In this document: positions 6,813 to 14,490 of the stretch, piece by piece
Layout: each line of letters begins with the position of its first letter
How positions within the stretch are numbered: position 1 is the stretch's first letter
Translations under genes and position numbers: made by a program
Assembly (NCBI GenBank): GCA_023391535.1
Contig: JAEWAU010000075.1
Span: forward strand, 1-25,038
Reading direction: 5' to 3'
DNA: 25,038 nt
Source of the DNA: Bacillota bacterium
Lineage (GTDB): Bacteria; Bacillota; Clostridia; Oscillospirales; Ethanoligenentaceae
Notes under the pieces: model-generated
Database searches by the model: none
Told to the model about the DNA's origin: nothing
What the model saw: the letters and a program-made list of their open reading frames with translations, nothing else

Positions 6813-9074
6813 TCACTTCGAATACTGTACCGAATCGCCCCGGTACAGCAGGCCGCCGTAGGTTTCGCTACCGCGCGGGTCGTTTCCCGCGCCGTGCGGT
6901 TCGTCCCAGGCGAGCGGTACGTCTCGCCCCTGGAACAGCAGGTACAGGTATGCGGGCGTGCCGTCCTTTTTGCGCGTGTCGTAACTCAGCAGGAACACGC
7001 GCTGGCCGAGAATCCCCGTGAATACGCAGTTGAAATCACGCAGCGCGATCGTGTTGCACTGCTGGAAATATGCACCTACGTTCCGGTAGCGCGTGGAGTA
7101 GCCGACGCTCGCGCTGCCCTTGAAATTCTGCGGGATCGTCTGCGTATAGCTCTTGGGCATCGTCAGAATGCCGCAGTCGCCGCTGTTCGGTTCGATGGTG
7201 TAGCCGTACTGTTTGGCGAAGCTCTGCGCCTCCTGAAGTTCCCAGCTGTCCGCCTTCACGAGATCGACCCGGTCGAGATACGTGGAGGCGGATTCCAGAC
7301 CCGAACCGGGCGAAACCGCGGGTTTGCGCACGATGGAGAGATAGCGGTAGTTTGCATTATCGAAACGGACGGTATACGTCACGGCATACTGCATCACCTG
7401 AACCAGTTCGTCGTAATAGCCCACCGTGTAGGCTACGGTATCGGCTGAAATCTGCCGCTTTCCGAGCAGCTTCGGGAACCGGGCGCCGCCGAAGCCGTCC
7501 ACGACCGTGTTGAATTCCCCGGTTTTCGCGTTGTAGCCGCTCACCTGTGCCGGATCGAAGCGGAAATTCTCAAAATACCGGCCCAGCACCTGCCGGACGT
7601 CCGACACGGAGACATGGAATTTTCCGTCGGCTTTGCTATACCACTTCATGTCGTAATCCTTTGGGTAATCGCCCCCGCCTTCGCTCGCTACATACGAGAA
7701 GAACACATACAGGTTTTCCGAAGAAATCTGCTGCGGGTTTGTAAATTGCAGGTCGTAGACGCACAGGTCGAGGTCGCTGAGCTTGTCGGCGAGCGTCTGG
7801 TCGCTCATGCCCCGAAATTTGAGCAGCATGGCCGGTGTTGTGCCGCCGGGCTGGGAGGAGGAAGATGCGCTTGCCTTAGAGGAAGATATTTCCGGAGAGG
7901 AAGAATTTCCTGCGGGGGAAGAGGAACCGCTGCCCGGCAGGGAGGAGCCGCTTGCCGTGCCGGAGGCCGCGGGCCTGCCGTCCCCGGCGCGGGAAGCGGT
8001 TCCGGTGCAGAAAACGGCGGAGAACGCCAGCACGGCCAGCAGCAGCGAGAGCGCGCAGGCCGCGCGCGCCCCGGGCGTGATGCGTTTGGTTTTCATCACA
8101 TTGGTCACCCGTTCTTTCATATTGTGCGTTCCGAAGGCGGTGAGGAGCATGGGCCGGCGTTCTTTTTTTGTGCCGGCCATTTGAAGCAGCGCGCGGGCGT
8201 AGGGCGCCCGGCTCTGCGGACCGAGACGTTTGATAACGGCCGAATCGCACGAGAGCTCCAGCTCCCGGTTCAGCCGCGCGTAGGCGAACCATGCGAGGGG
8301 ATTGAACCAGTGCAGGCAGCAGATGGCGAGCGCGAGCAGGCACAGCAGGTTGTCGCGCCGCTTTACGTGGATCAGCTCGTGCAGGTAGATCGGGTGCAGC
8401 AGCTCCGCGTTTTGCATGTCGAAGCCGGAGGGAAGAAAAATCTTCGCACGGAAGATTCCCGCCGTGACGGGCACGGGCGTGCTCGGCGAAAGGCCGAGCG
8501 GAACGGCCCGGCGCACGCCCGCCTTTTCGCGCAGCGCGCGCAGCGCCGCGCTGTCCTCCACCGGAGTAAACGCGCGCAATCGCCGGAGGGTGGCGGCGTA
8601 AAGCGCGGCGGCGCTCAGAGCGAGCGCCGCGGCCGCTCCCGCGTGCGCCGCCGCAGCGGCCAGCGGCCAGTTGACGCCGCGGGCTTTCCCCGGGCCCTGC
8701 GGGGCGCCGGAAGCCGTGCTCTGCGCGGCGCTCGGCGCGGAATTCCGCACCCCGCTTTCCGCCGTATGTGCGCCGGCGGGAACGGAGGCCGCCCGGGAAA
8801 TCGAAGCCGCGGAATTCCCGGGAACGGAGGCCTGCCCCGCGCCGCTTTGCGCCGGGGCGGAATAGGCGGGAACGGGGATCAAGCGCACGGCGAACGGCGG
8901 CAGCGGCAGCCGCACGGGCGCCACGAACGCCGCGAAGGCGAGCAGCCACAGAAATACCAGAAAGGATTTCGGCAGCCATCTGCCAAGAAAAAGCCGCAGC
9001 AGAAAGACTGCCAGCACCAGCGCCGAGCCGGCCAGCGTGAGCGAACCGAGCAGCGCAAGCCAATTCGTCAGCAT
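6813..9074 (-). CDS. M56-family (BlaR1/MecR1-like) membrane metalloprotease sensor
   Basis: The product has 753 residues. The N-terminus has two membrane segments (about 5-30 and 36-55), then a long Ala/Ser/Gly-rich stretch (about 70-140) and another hydrophobic segment (about 145-165). The zinc-protease motif HELIH is at 232-236, with the downstream ELELSCDSAVIKRL helix providing the third ligand region. A further membrane segment (about 335-352) leads through a Ser-rich linker (about 360-410) to a ~340-residue extracellular domain. In BlaR1/MecR1 the outer domain binds beta-lactam and activates the inner protease, which inactivates the BlaI repressor. Here I see no penicillin-binding SxxK/SxN/KTG set in the outer domain, so the signal is unknown. 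The start at 9074 has AGGAG upstream and lies 10 nt after the blaI-like stop codon, so the two genes form an operon. Confidence 0.88.
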   Translation of the reverse strand: MLTNWLALLGSLTLAGSALVLAVFLLRLFLGRWLPKSFLVFLWLLAFAAFVAPVRLPLPPFAVRLIPVPAYSAPAQSGAGQASVPGNSAASISRAASVPAGAHTAESGVRNSAPSAAQSTASGAPQGPGKARGVNWPLAAAAAHAGAAAALALSAAALYAATLRRLRAFTPVEDSAALRALREKAGVRRAVPLGLSPSTPVPVTAGIFRAKIFLPSGFDMQNAELLHPIYLHELIHVKRRDNLLCLLALAICCLHWFNPLAWFAYARLNRELELSCDSAVIKRLGPQSRAPYARALLQMAGTKKERRPMLLTAFGTHNMKERVTNVMKTKRITPGARAACALSLLLAVLAFSAVFCTGTASRAGDGRPAASGTASGSSLPGSGSSSPAGNSSSPEISSSKASASSSSQPGGTTPAMLLKFRGMSDQTLADKLSDLDLCVYDLQFTNPQQISSENLYVFFSYVASEGGGDYPKDYDMKWYSKADGKFHVSVSDVRQVLGRYFENFRFDPAQVSGYNAKTGEFNTVVDGFGGARFPKLLGKRQISADTVAYTVGYYDELVQVMQYAVTYTVRFDNANYRYLSIVRKPAVSPGSGLESASTYLDRVDLVKADSWELQEAQSFAKQYGYTIEPNSGDCGILTMPKSYTQTIPQNFKGSASVGYSTRYRNVGAYFQQCNTIALRDFNCVFTGILGQRVFLLSYDTRKKDGTPAYLYLLFQGRDVPLAWDEPHGAGNDPRGSETYGGLLYRGDSVQYSK

Positions 9075-9084
9075 AAGGCGGCTC

Positions 9085-9450
9085 CTATTCTTCTTCGTCG
9101 ATCGTGCGGATGAGCTCTTCGAGCTCCCGCCGCGAGAGCTTTTGCTCCCGGATAAAGGCGCGCAGAAACAGCTTTGCCGAGCCGGCATAGAGCTTTTCGA
9201 GCAGGGCGCTGGTCTGGCGGCGCAGAACGTCGCCTTTCTCCACCTTCGCCGTGCACAGGAAATCCGGCTCCGCACGCTCCACGGCGCCTTTTTCGATCAG
9301 GCGCCCCAGCATGGTGTAAACGGTGTTTTTCTCCCACCCGGTTTTGGCGCGGGCCTGCGCGGCGATGTCGCGCGCCTTCTGCGGCCCGCCGCTCCACAGA
9401 ATTTCCATGATCGTCAGTTCCGCGTCGCTCAGGTTGGTTTCCTTTTGCAT
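9085..9450 (-). CDS. BlaI/MecI-family transcriptional repressor
   Basis: The product has 121 residues, the size of BlaI/MecI proteins. The winged-helix region includes LSDAELTIMEILWSGGPQKA, KNTVYTMLGRLIEKGAV, and the C-terminal dimerisation helices end at TIDEEE. These proteins bind dyads at their own promoter as dimers and are inactivated when the partner M56 protease is stimulated. GGAGGG lies just before the start at 9450. The gene is first in the operon with the M56 sensor, and a perfect 22-bp palindrome overlaps its promoter (9501-9522), which supports autoregulation. There is no beta-lactamase gene nearby, so I do not name it blaI. Confidence 0.93.
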   Translation of the reverse strand: MQKETNLSDAELTIMEILWSGGPQKARDIAAQARAKTGWEKNTVYTMLGRLIEKGAVERAEPDFLCTAKVEKGDVLRRQTSALLEKLYAGSAKLFLRAFIREQKLSRRELEELIRTIDEEE

Positions 9451-9474
9451 GCCGATCCCTCCGGTGCAAATAAT

Positions 9475-9531
9475 CTACAGGTGTGGTATATCGGATGCTA
9501 TTATTCTACGCATGTAGAATAAAAATGTCAA
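9475..9531 (-). promoter_or_regulatory. Promoter and operators of the BlaI/M56 operon
   Basis: On the minus strand, -35 TTGACA (9526-9531) and -10 TAGAAT (9503-9508) are separated by exactly 17 bp. A perfect dyad TTATTCTAC-GCAT-GTAGAATAA (9501-9522) covers the spacer and -10, with the CTAC/GTAG half-sites typical of BlaI-type operators. A second imperfect dyad, CTACA-GG-TGTGG (9475-9486), is centred 31 bp away, about three helical turns, just past the start point. Binding here would block transcription of the repressor and sensor genes. Confidence 0.85.
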
Positions 9532-9603
9532 GCAATGTCACCGCATTGTAATCGGGATTCCGCATTTTGATACCGAAAGCGGCGCAGCGGCTCCGTTTGG
9601 GGC

Positions 9604-9637
9604 AAAAAAGCCCCCGCGGGCGCTTGGCCGCAGGGGC
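9604..9637 (-). terminator. Terminator of the EamA transporter gene
   Basis: On the minus strand GCCCCTGCGG (9637-9628) pairs with CCGCGGGGGC (9619-9610) with one mismatch and an 8-nt loop, followed directly by TTTTTT (9609-9604). It lies about 37 nt after the stop codon of the transporter gene. Confidence 0.8.
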
Positions 9638-9673
9638 GTGCAGGGACGTGGAAAAAGAAAGGGCGGGGCGCGG

Positions 9674-10651
9674 TTATCGGCCCGCCGGTTGTTCGGCCGC
9701 GCCGGTCTCCGGTTCGGGTGTTCCGGAAGGGGCCGCACGGCGCGCCTTGCCGGAAGCCTGGGCCAGGCTTCCGGCCTGGGTGAGCAGCATGGCGGCCGCC
9801 ATCAGCGCGCAGCCGATGCCGCTGCGCACGGTGAGCCTCTCGTGCAGAAAGAGGATGCCGGCCAGGCACGCGAACACCGATTCCATGCTCATCAGAATGG
9901 AGGCGTGCGCGGGCCGCGTGTGGCGCTGCCCCACGACCTGGAACGTGTAGGCCACGCCCACCGAAAGGATGCCGCAATAAAAAATCGGAACGGCGGCCTG
10001 CGCAAAGCGCGCGGGCGTAACCGTTTCGGAGGGGAGCGCGGCAAGCAGGCTCAAAAGCGCGCACACAAGGTATTGCAGCAGAGAGAGCCGCAGCGGATCG
10101 TGCCGTTTCGAAAACCGGTCCACGAGCAGGATGTGCACCGTCCAGAGGCAGGAGCCGAGGAGCTCGAACAGGTCGCCCCGCCCGATGGAAAAACCGCCCG
10201 TGACGCTGAGCAGATACAGCCCCGCCGCGGCCAGCGCGACGCTTACCCACAGCGAGGCGCGGGGCCTGCGCCCGAACAGCAGCCCCGCCAGCGGCACCAG
10301 CACGATGTAGAGATCCGTGATGAAGCCGGCCTTGCCCGCCGTGGTCCACTGGAGGCCGAACTGCTGAAGGGCCGAGGCGGCGAACAGCACCGCGCCCAGC
10401 ACCGCGCCCGGGAGCAGCGTGCGGGAAAACGGCGCCGCGCCCGGCACAGCGGCTTCCCCGGCGGGCCGGCTCCGGCGCTGCACAAGCAGCACGGGCAGAA
10501 GCGAGAGCGCGCCCACGGCGAAGCGCAGGGCGTTGAAGGAATAGGTGTCCAGAACTCCCGTGACGAGCCGCTGGAAGATGAACGCGACGCCCCAGATCAG
10601 GGCCGTGAGGGATAAAAGCAGGTTCGCCTGCCATTCTTTTGTGATGCGCAT
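9674..10651 (-). CDS. EamA/DMT-family membrane transporter
   Basis: The product has 325 residues with about ten predicted membrane segments arranged as two EamA repeats, starting with NLLLSLTALIWGVAFIFQ (the TALIWGxxF pattern is typical of the first helix) and with the second repeat near 170-290. Members of this superfamily export metabolites or amino acids; the substrate cannot be assigned here. A polar tail rich in Pro, Glu and Ala follows the last helix. The ATG at 10651 has only a distant AGGAA, so initiation may be weak. The gene has its own promoter and terminator and is probably monocistronic. Confidence 0.88.
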   Translation of the reverse strand: MRITKEWQANLLLSLTALIWGVAFIFQRLVTGVLDTYSFNALRFAVGALSLLPVLLVQRRSRPAGEAAVPGAAPFSRTLLPGAVLGAVLFAASALQQFGLQWTTAGKAGFITDLYIVLVPLAGLLFGRRPRASLWVSVALAAAGLYLLSVTGGFSIGRGDLFELLGSCLWTVHILLVDRFSKRHDPLRLSLLQYLVCALLSLLAALPSETVTPARFAQAAVPIFYCGILSVGVAYTFQVVGQRHTRPAHASILMSMESVFACLAGILFLHERLTVRSGIGCALMAAAMLLTQAGSLAQASGKARRAAPSGTPEPETGAAEQPAGR

Positions 10652-10708
10652 CCGGTTCTTTTGTTCCTTCCTGTCCAGTCGATTTGTGCTTTGTTTTTCT
10701 GCCCTTCT

Positions 10709-10737
10709 ATTTTACACGGTTGTGCCAAAGCCGTCAA
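10709..10737 (-). promoter_or_regulatory. Promoter of the EamA transporter gene
   Basis: On the minus strand, TTGACG (10732-10737) and TAAAAT (10709-10714) are 17 bp apart, a good sigma-A promoter. The start near 10702 gives a leader of about 50 nt. Confidence 0.75.
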
Positions 10738-10739
10738 AA

Positions 10740-10783
10740 GGGGCTGCTGCAAAATGAATCGTAATTCATTTTACAACAGCCCT
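10740..10783. repeat. Palindromic element resembling IS ends (MITE-like) or a hairpin
   Basis: GGGCTGCTGCAAAATGAA (10741-10758) and TTCATTTTACAACAGCCC (10765-10782) are inverted copies with two mismatches around a 6-nt loop. The outer string AAAAGGGGCTGCTGCAAAA resembles that at 1537-1555, and both have the form of insertion-sequence termini. It lies just upstream of the -35 box of the transporter promoter. Confidence 0.6.
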
Positions 10784-10843
10784 CTTGAACTGCGTGCGCC
10801 AAACACGGTTTTGCGCGGAAAAATGGGCGCCGCGCGCACGCGG

Positions 10844-10878
10844 AAAACGCATCGTTATGCGTTTTACACCCTTTTTTT
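10844..10878. terminator. Hairpin beyond the ABC ATPase gene, possible terminator
   Basis: AAAACGCAT (10844-10852) and ATGCGTTTT (10857-10865) form a perfect 9-bp stem with loop CGTT. It lies 38 nt past the stop of the ATPase gene on the minus strand, where the arm itself ends in TTTT. On the plus strand it is followed after 5 nt by a run of T (10872-10878). Which direction it serves is uncertain. Confidence 0.5.
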
Positions 10879-10903
10879 AACGGCGGCTTTCGGAGGCCTG
10901 CGC

Positions 10904-11707
10904 TTACAGAATCTTCTGCAAAAACGCGCGCGTGCGCTCCTGCGTGGGGTTGCCGAACACGTCGTAGGGGGAGCCTTCCTCCACGATCTCGCCTTTGTCC
11001 ATAAAGAGAACATGATTTGCCACGCCGCGGGCGAATCCCATCTCGTGCGTCACCACCACCATCGTCATGCCCTCTTCCGCGAGCTGGCGCATCACGCCCA
11101 GCACCTCGCCCACGAGTTCGGGGTCCAGCGCGGAGGTCGGCTCGTCGAACAGCATGGTTTTGGGCTGCATGCACAGCGCGCGCGCAATGGCCACGCGCTG
11201 CTGCTGCCCGCCCGAAAGGTGCGCGGGGTATTCGTCGCGCTTATCCTCCAGCCCCACCTTGGCGAGCAGGCCCAGAGCCAGCTCCGCCGCCTGCCTGCGC
11301 GGCAGTTTTTTTACGGTGACGGGCGCCTCCACAAGATTTTGCAGCACCGTCATGTGCGGGAACAGGTTGAAGCGCTGGAACACCATGCCCAGCTCGCTGC
11401 ACAGGGCCTGCGCTTTTTTGGCCGGGATTTTCAGCGCGTCGCGCCCTTTGACTTTTTCGTCCACCAGTTCGCCGTCGATATAGAGTTTGCCCTCGGAGAT
11501 GCGCTCGAGGTGGTTGAGGCAGCGCAGCATGGTGCTTTTGCCCGAACCGCTCGGCCCGATGACGCAGAGCACCTCGCCGGGCTGCACCTCCACGTTGATG
11601 TCTTTGAGCACCTGGAGCTGCCCGAAGGATTTATAGACGTGCTCGAGTTTGATCATGCTGTGCGCCGCCGGGGCGGATTCTTCCCGCCGCAGGGATTCTT
11701 CGCTCAT
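10904..11707 (-). CDS. Polar amino acid ABC transporter ATP-binding protein
   Basis: The product has 267 residues. It has Walker A GPSGSGKST at 51-59, the Q-loop in MVFQRFNLFPH, signature LSGGQQQRVAIARAL from 164, Walker B MLFDE ending at 189, and the switch His in VVVTHEMGFA. The sequence belongs to the GlnQ/HisP/ArtP group that energises import of polar amino acids. It is the third gene of a binding protein-permease-ATPase set. The N-terminus has about 17 extra residues before the conserved MIKLEHVYKSFG; ATG 11656 is an alternative start, but neither start has an ideally spaced ribosome binding site (AAGGA lies about 13 nt before 11707). Confidence 0.93.
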   Translation of the reverse strand: MSEESLRREESAPAAHSMIKLEHVYKSFGQLQVLKDINVEVQPGEVLCVIGPSGSGKSTMLRCLNHLERISEGKLYIDGELVDEKVKGRDALKIPAKKAQALCSELGMVFQRFNLFPHMTVLQNLVEAPVTVKKLPRRQAAELALGLLAKVGLEDKRDEYPAHLSGGQQQRVAIARALCMQPKTMLFDEPTSALDPELVGEVLGVMRQLAEEGMTMVVVTHEMGFARGVANHVLFMDKGEIVEEGSPYDVFGNPTQERTRAFLQKIL

Positions 11708-11736
11708 ACGGGTAGGCCGTTCCTTTCTTTCGCGCT

Positions 11737-11827
11737 CGTTTACGAATTTGCGCTTCGCGCGGCATATGCTCCCGCGCCGCGGCCGTTTATAAGCAGGCCG
11801 TTCGTAAACGGGATTATTCGTAAACGG
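11737..11827. repeat. Short inverted and direct copies of TTCGTAAACGG between permease and ATPase genes
   Basis: CGTTTACGAA (11737-11746) is the inverse of TTCGTAAACG (11801-11810). An 11-nt direct copy, TTCGTAAACGG, recurs at 11817-11827 inside the last codons of the permease gene, 16 nt after the previous one. The region between the inverted arms is GC-rich and can fold. It may be a processing or stability hairpin in the transcript, or a small local duplication. Confidence 0.6.
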
Positions 11828-12503
11828 AATATTTCTTTTCGAGTTTGCCGAACACGAAGGTGAACAGCGTCGTCATGGCCAGATAGAACACGATGCACGG
11901 CAGGTAGTAGACGGCGTTGCCAGTGCCGTTGGAAAGCACGGTGGTTTTGCGCATCAGCTCCGTAAGGCCCATAGCCGAAACCAGCGAGGAATCCTTTAGG
12001 AGCGCGATGAATTCGTTGCCCACCGGCGGAATGAGCCTGCGGTAGGACTGCGGGATGATGATGCGCCGCATGGCCTGCCCGTAGCCCATGCCCAAAGCGC
12101 GCGAGGCCTCCATCTGCCCTTTGTCGATGGACTGGATGGCCGCGCGGATGATTTCGGCTAAGTACGCCGCCGAGTTGAGCCCGAGCGCGATGAAGCCCGA
12201 GGGGAACATGGGTAGGCTCAGCTTCGGCCAGATCATCGGCAGGCCGAAATAGAGGAACATGATCTGCAGAAGCAGCGGGGAACCGCGGAAAAACCAAACG
12301 TAGATCCCCGCGAGCTTTTTGGCGGCGGCATTGCGCGAGAGCCTTCCGAGCGCGAGCAACAGCCCGAGCAGCAAACCGATGAAGATGGCGACGACGGTGA
12401 GCTCCAGCGTGACGAGCGCGCATTGGGCGAACACCGGAAGGGTCGAAATCAGGATATGTACGTTATAGCCGAAGGAGGCCATAACCGGATTGGTTGCGTT
12501 CAC
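11814..12503 (-). CDS. Polar amino acid ABC transporter permease
   Basis: The product has 229 residues with about five membrane segments in the HisM/GlnP fold. The family signature EIIRAAIQSIDKGQMEASRA and the following GMGYGQAMRRIIIPQ form the EAA loop that docks to the ATPase, and the FFRGSPLLLQIMF segment is also typical. The start is probably GTG 12503, with GGGAG about 12 nt upstream; ATG 12482 is possible but has no ribosome binding site. One permease gene is present, so the transporter would use a homodimer. Confidence 0.92.
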   Translation of the reverse strand: MNATNPVMASFGYNVHILISTLPVFAQCALVTLELTVVAIFIGLLLGLLLALGRLSRNAAAKKLAGIYVWFFRGSPLLLQIMFLYFGLPMIWPKLSLPMFPSGFIALGLNSAAYLAEIIRAAIQSIDKGQMEASRALGMGYGQAMRRIIIPQSYRRLIPPVGNEFIALLKDSSLVSAMGLTELMRKTTVLSNGTGNAVYYLPCIVFYLAMTTLFTFVFGKLEKKYSVYE

Positions 12504-12528
12504 GTTGCTTTTTCACTCCCAGCATCAT

Positions 12529-12561
12529 CGGGCGGCCCCGCGCTCTGCGCGGGGCCGCCCG
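12529..12561 (-). promoter_or_regulatory. Stable intercistronic hairpin between binding protein and permease genes
   Basis: A 15-bp GC-only stem (12529-12543 with 12547-12561, loop TCT) has no U-tract on either side. It lies between the stop of the binding-protein gene and the start of the permease gene. Such hairpins protect the upstream message or reduce read-through, which fits the higher need for binding protein than for membrane subunits. Confidence 0.7.
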
Positions 12562-12579
12562 GCACAAAAGGCGCTGCGG

Positions 12580-13461
12580 TCATCCCAGCGTTTTGAGTTT
12601 GGTATCGATGTTGCTCGTAAGGTCCTTGCCGAACCATTTTTCCGAAATGCTCTTGAGCGTGCCCGCGGAGGAGAGACTGTCGATGGCGGCCTGCACCTTG
12701 TCGCGCAGCGCGGTATCGCCGGGCCGGAAGCAGATGCCGATGGGCTCGTTCGTGAGGTTGACGGAGGCCGAGGCGTACTCCGAGGGGCTCTGCTTGATGT
12801 AGTATTCGCCCACCACCTCGTCCACGATCACGGCGCTGATTTTGCCGGCCTTAAGGGCGGTGAAGCACTGGATGATCTGGTCGTAGGTAGTGAGGTTGAA
12901 CTTGGTGCCGTGGACGAGCAGGTAGTTGGCCGAATCGTTGGCGGTGGTGCTCGTCTGGCAGCCCACGTTCTTGCCTTTGAGGTCGTTCTGAGACTTAATG
13001 GAGGTGTCGCCCGTCTTCACCACGATCATCTGGGCGTTGGCGATGTAGGGTTTCGTGAAGGCGTAAGCCTTCACGCGGTCGGCGGTCATGCTCACCGAGG
13101 AGATGATGCAGTCGAATTTTTTCGCCTTGAGAGCCATGAAGATGCCGTCCCACTGGGTGGGCACGAACTTGACCTTCATCCCCAGCTTCTGGCCGATGGC
13201 GTCGGCAAAGTCGATGTCGAAGCCCACGTCCGAAGAGGCGCCGGCATCCTGATACTCCATGGGCGGGTAGGTGTCGTCCACGCCCACCGTGAGCACCTGC
13301 GCCGCGCCCGACGAGGAGGATGAGGACGCGGATACGGACGTCGAGGACGAGGAGGCACCGGACGCGGCGCCGCCGTCGGACGCGGCCGAACGGCACGCGG
13401 TCAGCGCGAGCATCGGGGCGGCGCAGAGAGCCGCCAGCGCGAACGCAAGGAACTTTTTCAT
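12580..13461 (-). CDS. Amino acid ABC transporter substrate-binding lipoprotein
   Basis: The product has 293 residues. A lipoprotein signal peptide ends in LALTAC with the modified Cys at 23, followed by a Ser/Ala-rich tether (about 24-55). The body is a family 3 (SBP_bac_3) binding protein: LTVGVDDTYPPMEYQD, GFDIDFADAIGQKLGM, FDCIISSVSMTADR and AVIVDEVVGEYY. It captures a polar amino acid outside the membrane; the exact ligand is not evident. I chose ATG 13461 because AGGAG lies 9 nt upstream and the signal peptide (MKKFLAFALAALC) begins there. An in-frame start at 13500 would add 13 polar residues. Confidence 0.94.
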   Translation of the reverse strand: MKKFLAFALAALCAAPMLALTACRSAASDGGAASGASSSSTSVSASSSSSSGAAQVLTVGVDDTYPPMEYQDAGASSDVGFDIDFADAIGQKLGMKVKFVPTQWDGIFMALKAKKFDCIISSVSMTADRVKAYAFTKPYIANAQMIVVKTGDTSIKSQNDLKGKNVGCQTSTTANDSANYLLVHGTKFNLTTYDQIIQCFTALKAGKISAVIVDEVVGEYYIKQSPSEYASASVNLTNEPIGICFRPGDTALRDKVQAAIDSLSSAGTLKSISEKWFGKDLTSNIDTKLKTLG

Positions 13462-13592
13462 AACGCAACACTCCTGTTTTTCGGTTTTCTGCATCAGCAT
13501 CAGTTACGCCTTGCGCCGTTTTCTTGTTTATCGCTTTACTACGCGAAAACAAAAGGGGCGGCGCTCCCCGCAGCGCGTCTTTGCGCGGTCGT

Positions 13593-13976
13593 TCAGCCGT
13601 TGAGCTTGCGGAGAATGGCATCCACCATGCGGCTGTCGTTTCCGGCAAAGCCCATGGCGTCGTTGATGACGGATTTGCGTAAGTATTGGATTTCCTCTTC
13701 GGAGAAGAAGACATATTTGCCTTTGTTGGAATTCTGCATGGCGGCGAAAATGCCGGAGATGGCTTTTTTTGCGTTACCAGCATCGCTGAAATAGTAGACG
13801 TCCTGCTCTGAATTGAGCTTGCCGCCGTTTGCCTCGTAAAGCTTGTGCAGGCGTTCCGCTTCCAGCCCCGCGCCTTTCGCGATCTCGTCGATATGGTACA
13901 GCCCGCCGCAGTCGATATAGAAGCTGCCGGGATACCGCCCCGAACTTCGGACCAGAAAGACCGAAAAATTGAGCAT
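13593..13976 (-). CDS. Hypothetical protein of 127 residues
   Basis: I do not recognise this protein. With ATG 13976 (GGGAGG about 10 nt upstream) it has 127 residues, no signal peptide and no membrane segment. It seems to be a mixed alpha/beta soluble protein, with a beta-rich start (MLNFSVFLVR, GSFYIDCGGLYHI), a helical middle (IDEIAKGAGLEAERLHKLYEAN) and a helical end (SEEEIQYLRKSVIN, RMVDAILRKLNG). The IDEIAKGAGLEAERLHKL stretch resembles a helix-turn-helix in composition, but this is weak. In-frame starts further upstream (14063) lack a ribosome binding site. It lies 131 nt before the binding-protein gene on the same strand and may be co-transcribed with the importer. Confidence 0.7.
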   Translation of the reverse strand: MLNFSVFLVRSSGRYPGSFYIDCGGLYHIDEIAKGAGLEAERLHKLYEANGGKLNSEQDVYYFSDAGNAKKAISGIFAAMQNSNKGKYVFFSEEEIQYLRKSVINDAMGFAGNDSRMVDAILRKLNG

Positions 13977-14179
13977 GCCGCTTCCGCCTCCCGCCGTGAT
14001 TGCATAAAATGCCGAAAAAGGGATAGAAAAAGAATGGAAAAAAGGCCCGCCGACAGCGTGCATTGCCCCAGGCTGTTCAAGCAGACCTCATCGTCGTCCG
14101 CCGGGAGCGTCCTCCTTGCGTGAACAGCATTTTCACTCGTCATGCAAAAGAAGAACGCCTTCGGCTTACTGTAGCTTTC

Positions 14180-14208
14180 ATTTTACAAAGAAAAATGCAG
14201 AAATGCAA
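14180..14208 (-). promoter_or_regulatory. Candidate promoter for the 127-residue protein (and perhaps the ABC importer)
   Basis: On the minus strand, TTGCAT (14203-14208) and TAAAAT (14180-14185) are 17 bp apart in an AT-rich stretch. It would give a leader of about 195 nt before ATG 13976. Confidence 0.5.
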
Positions 14209-14490
14209 TATGCAGCGAATAAAATTTCAAATTATTTATTTCCAAACGTTTATTGAGGCGCGCTTCCGTCATTTTTACGGGCGGCGAGCAGGAAATAATT
14301 GCAAGACCCCATTTGACGCGAAACGTATGTTTATCCAAAACCGAGTTCCGCGCGAAGCGGCCGGAGGGGCGCTCCCGCCCGCGCGGCCCGAAACGAAAGA
14401 AGATGAAACGAAAATTTGTTCTGTTCCGCAACAAAATTCACGCATCAAACAGAAAAAAGCGGCAAAAATCCCTCAAAAGGCAAGAAAGTG

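Noticed and set aside
9037..9522. Plus-strand frame opposite the BlaI-type gene
   Set aside because: The minus-strand product has a complete winged-helix repressor, a ribosome binding site, a promoter and an operator.
10661..11863. Open frame of 400 codons on the plus strand opposite the ABC ATPase gene
   Set aside because: The opposite frame has all ABC ATPase motifs in order; this one is its antisense and runs through hairpins and a promoter.
13320..13380. Low-complexity run near the start of the binding-protein gene as a repeat element or CRISPR-like feature
   Set aside because: It encodes the Ser/Ala-rich tether that follows the lipoprotein Cys. I saw no CRISPR array or regular repeat-spacer pattern anywhere in the window.
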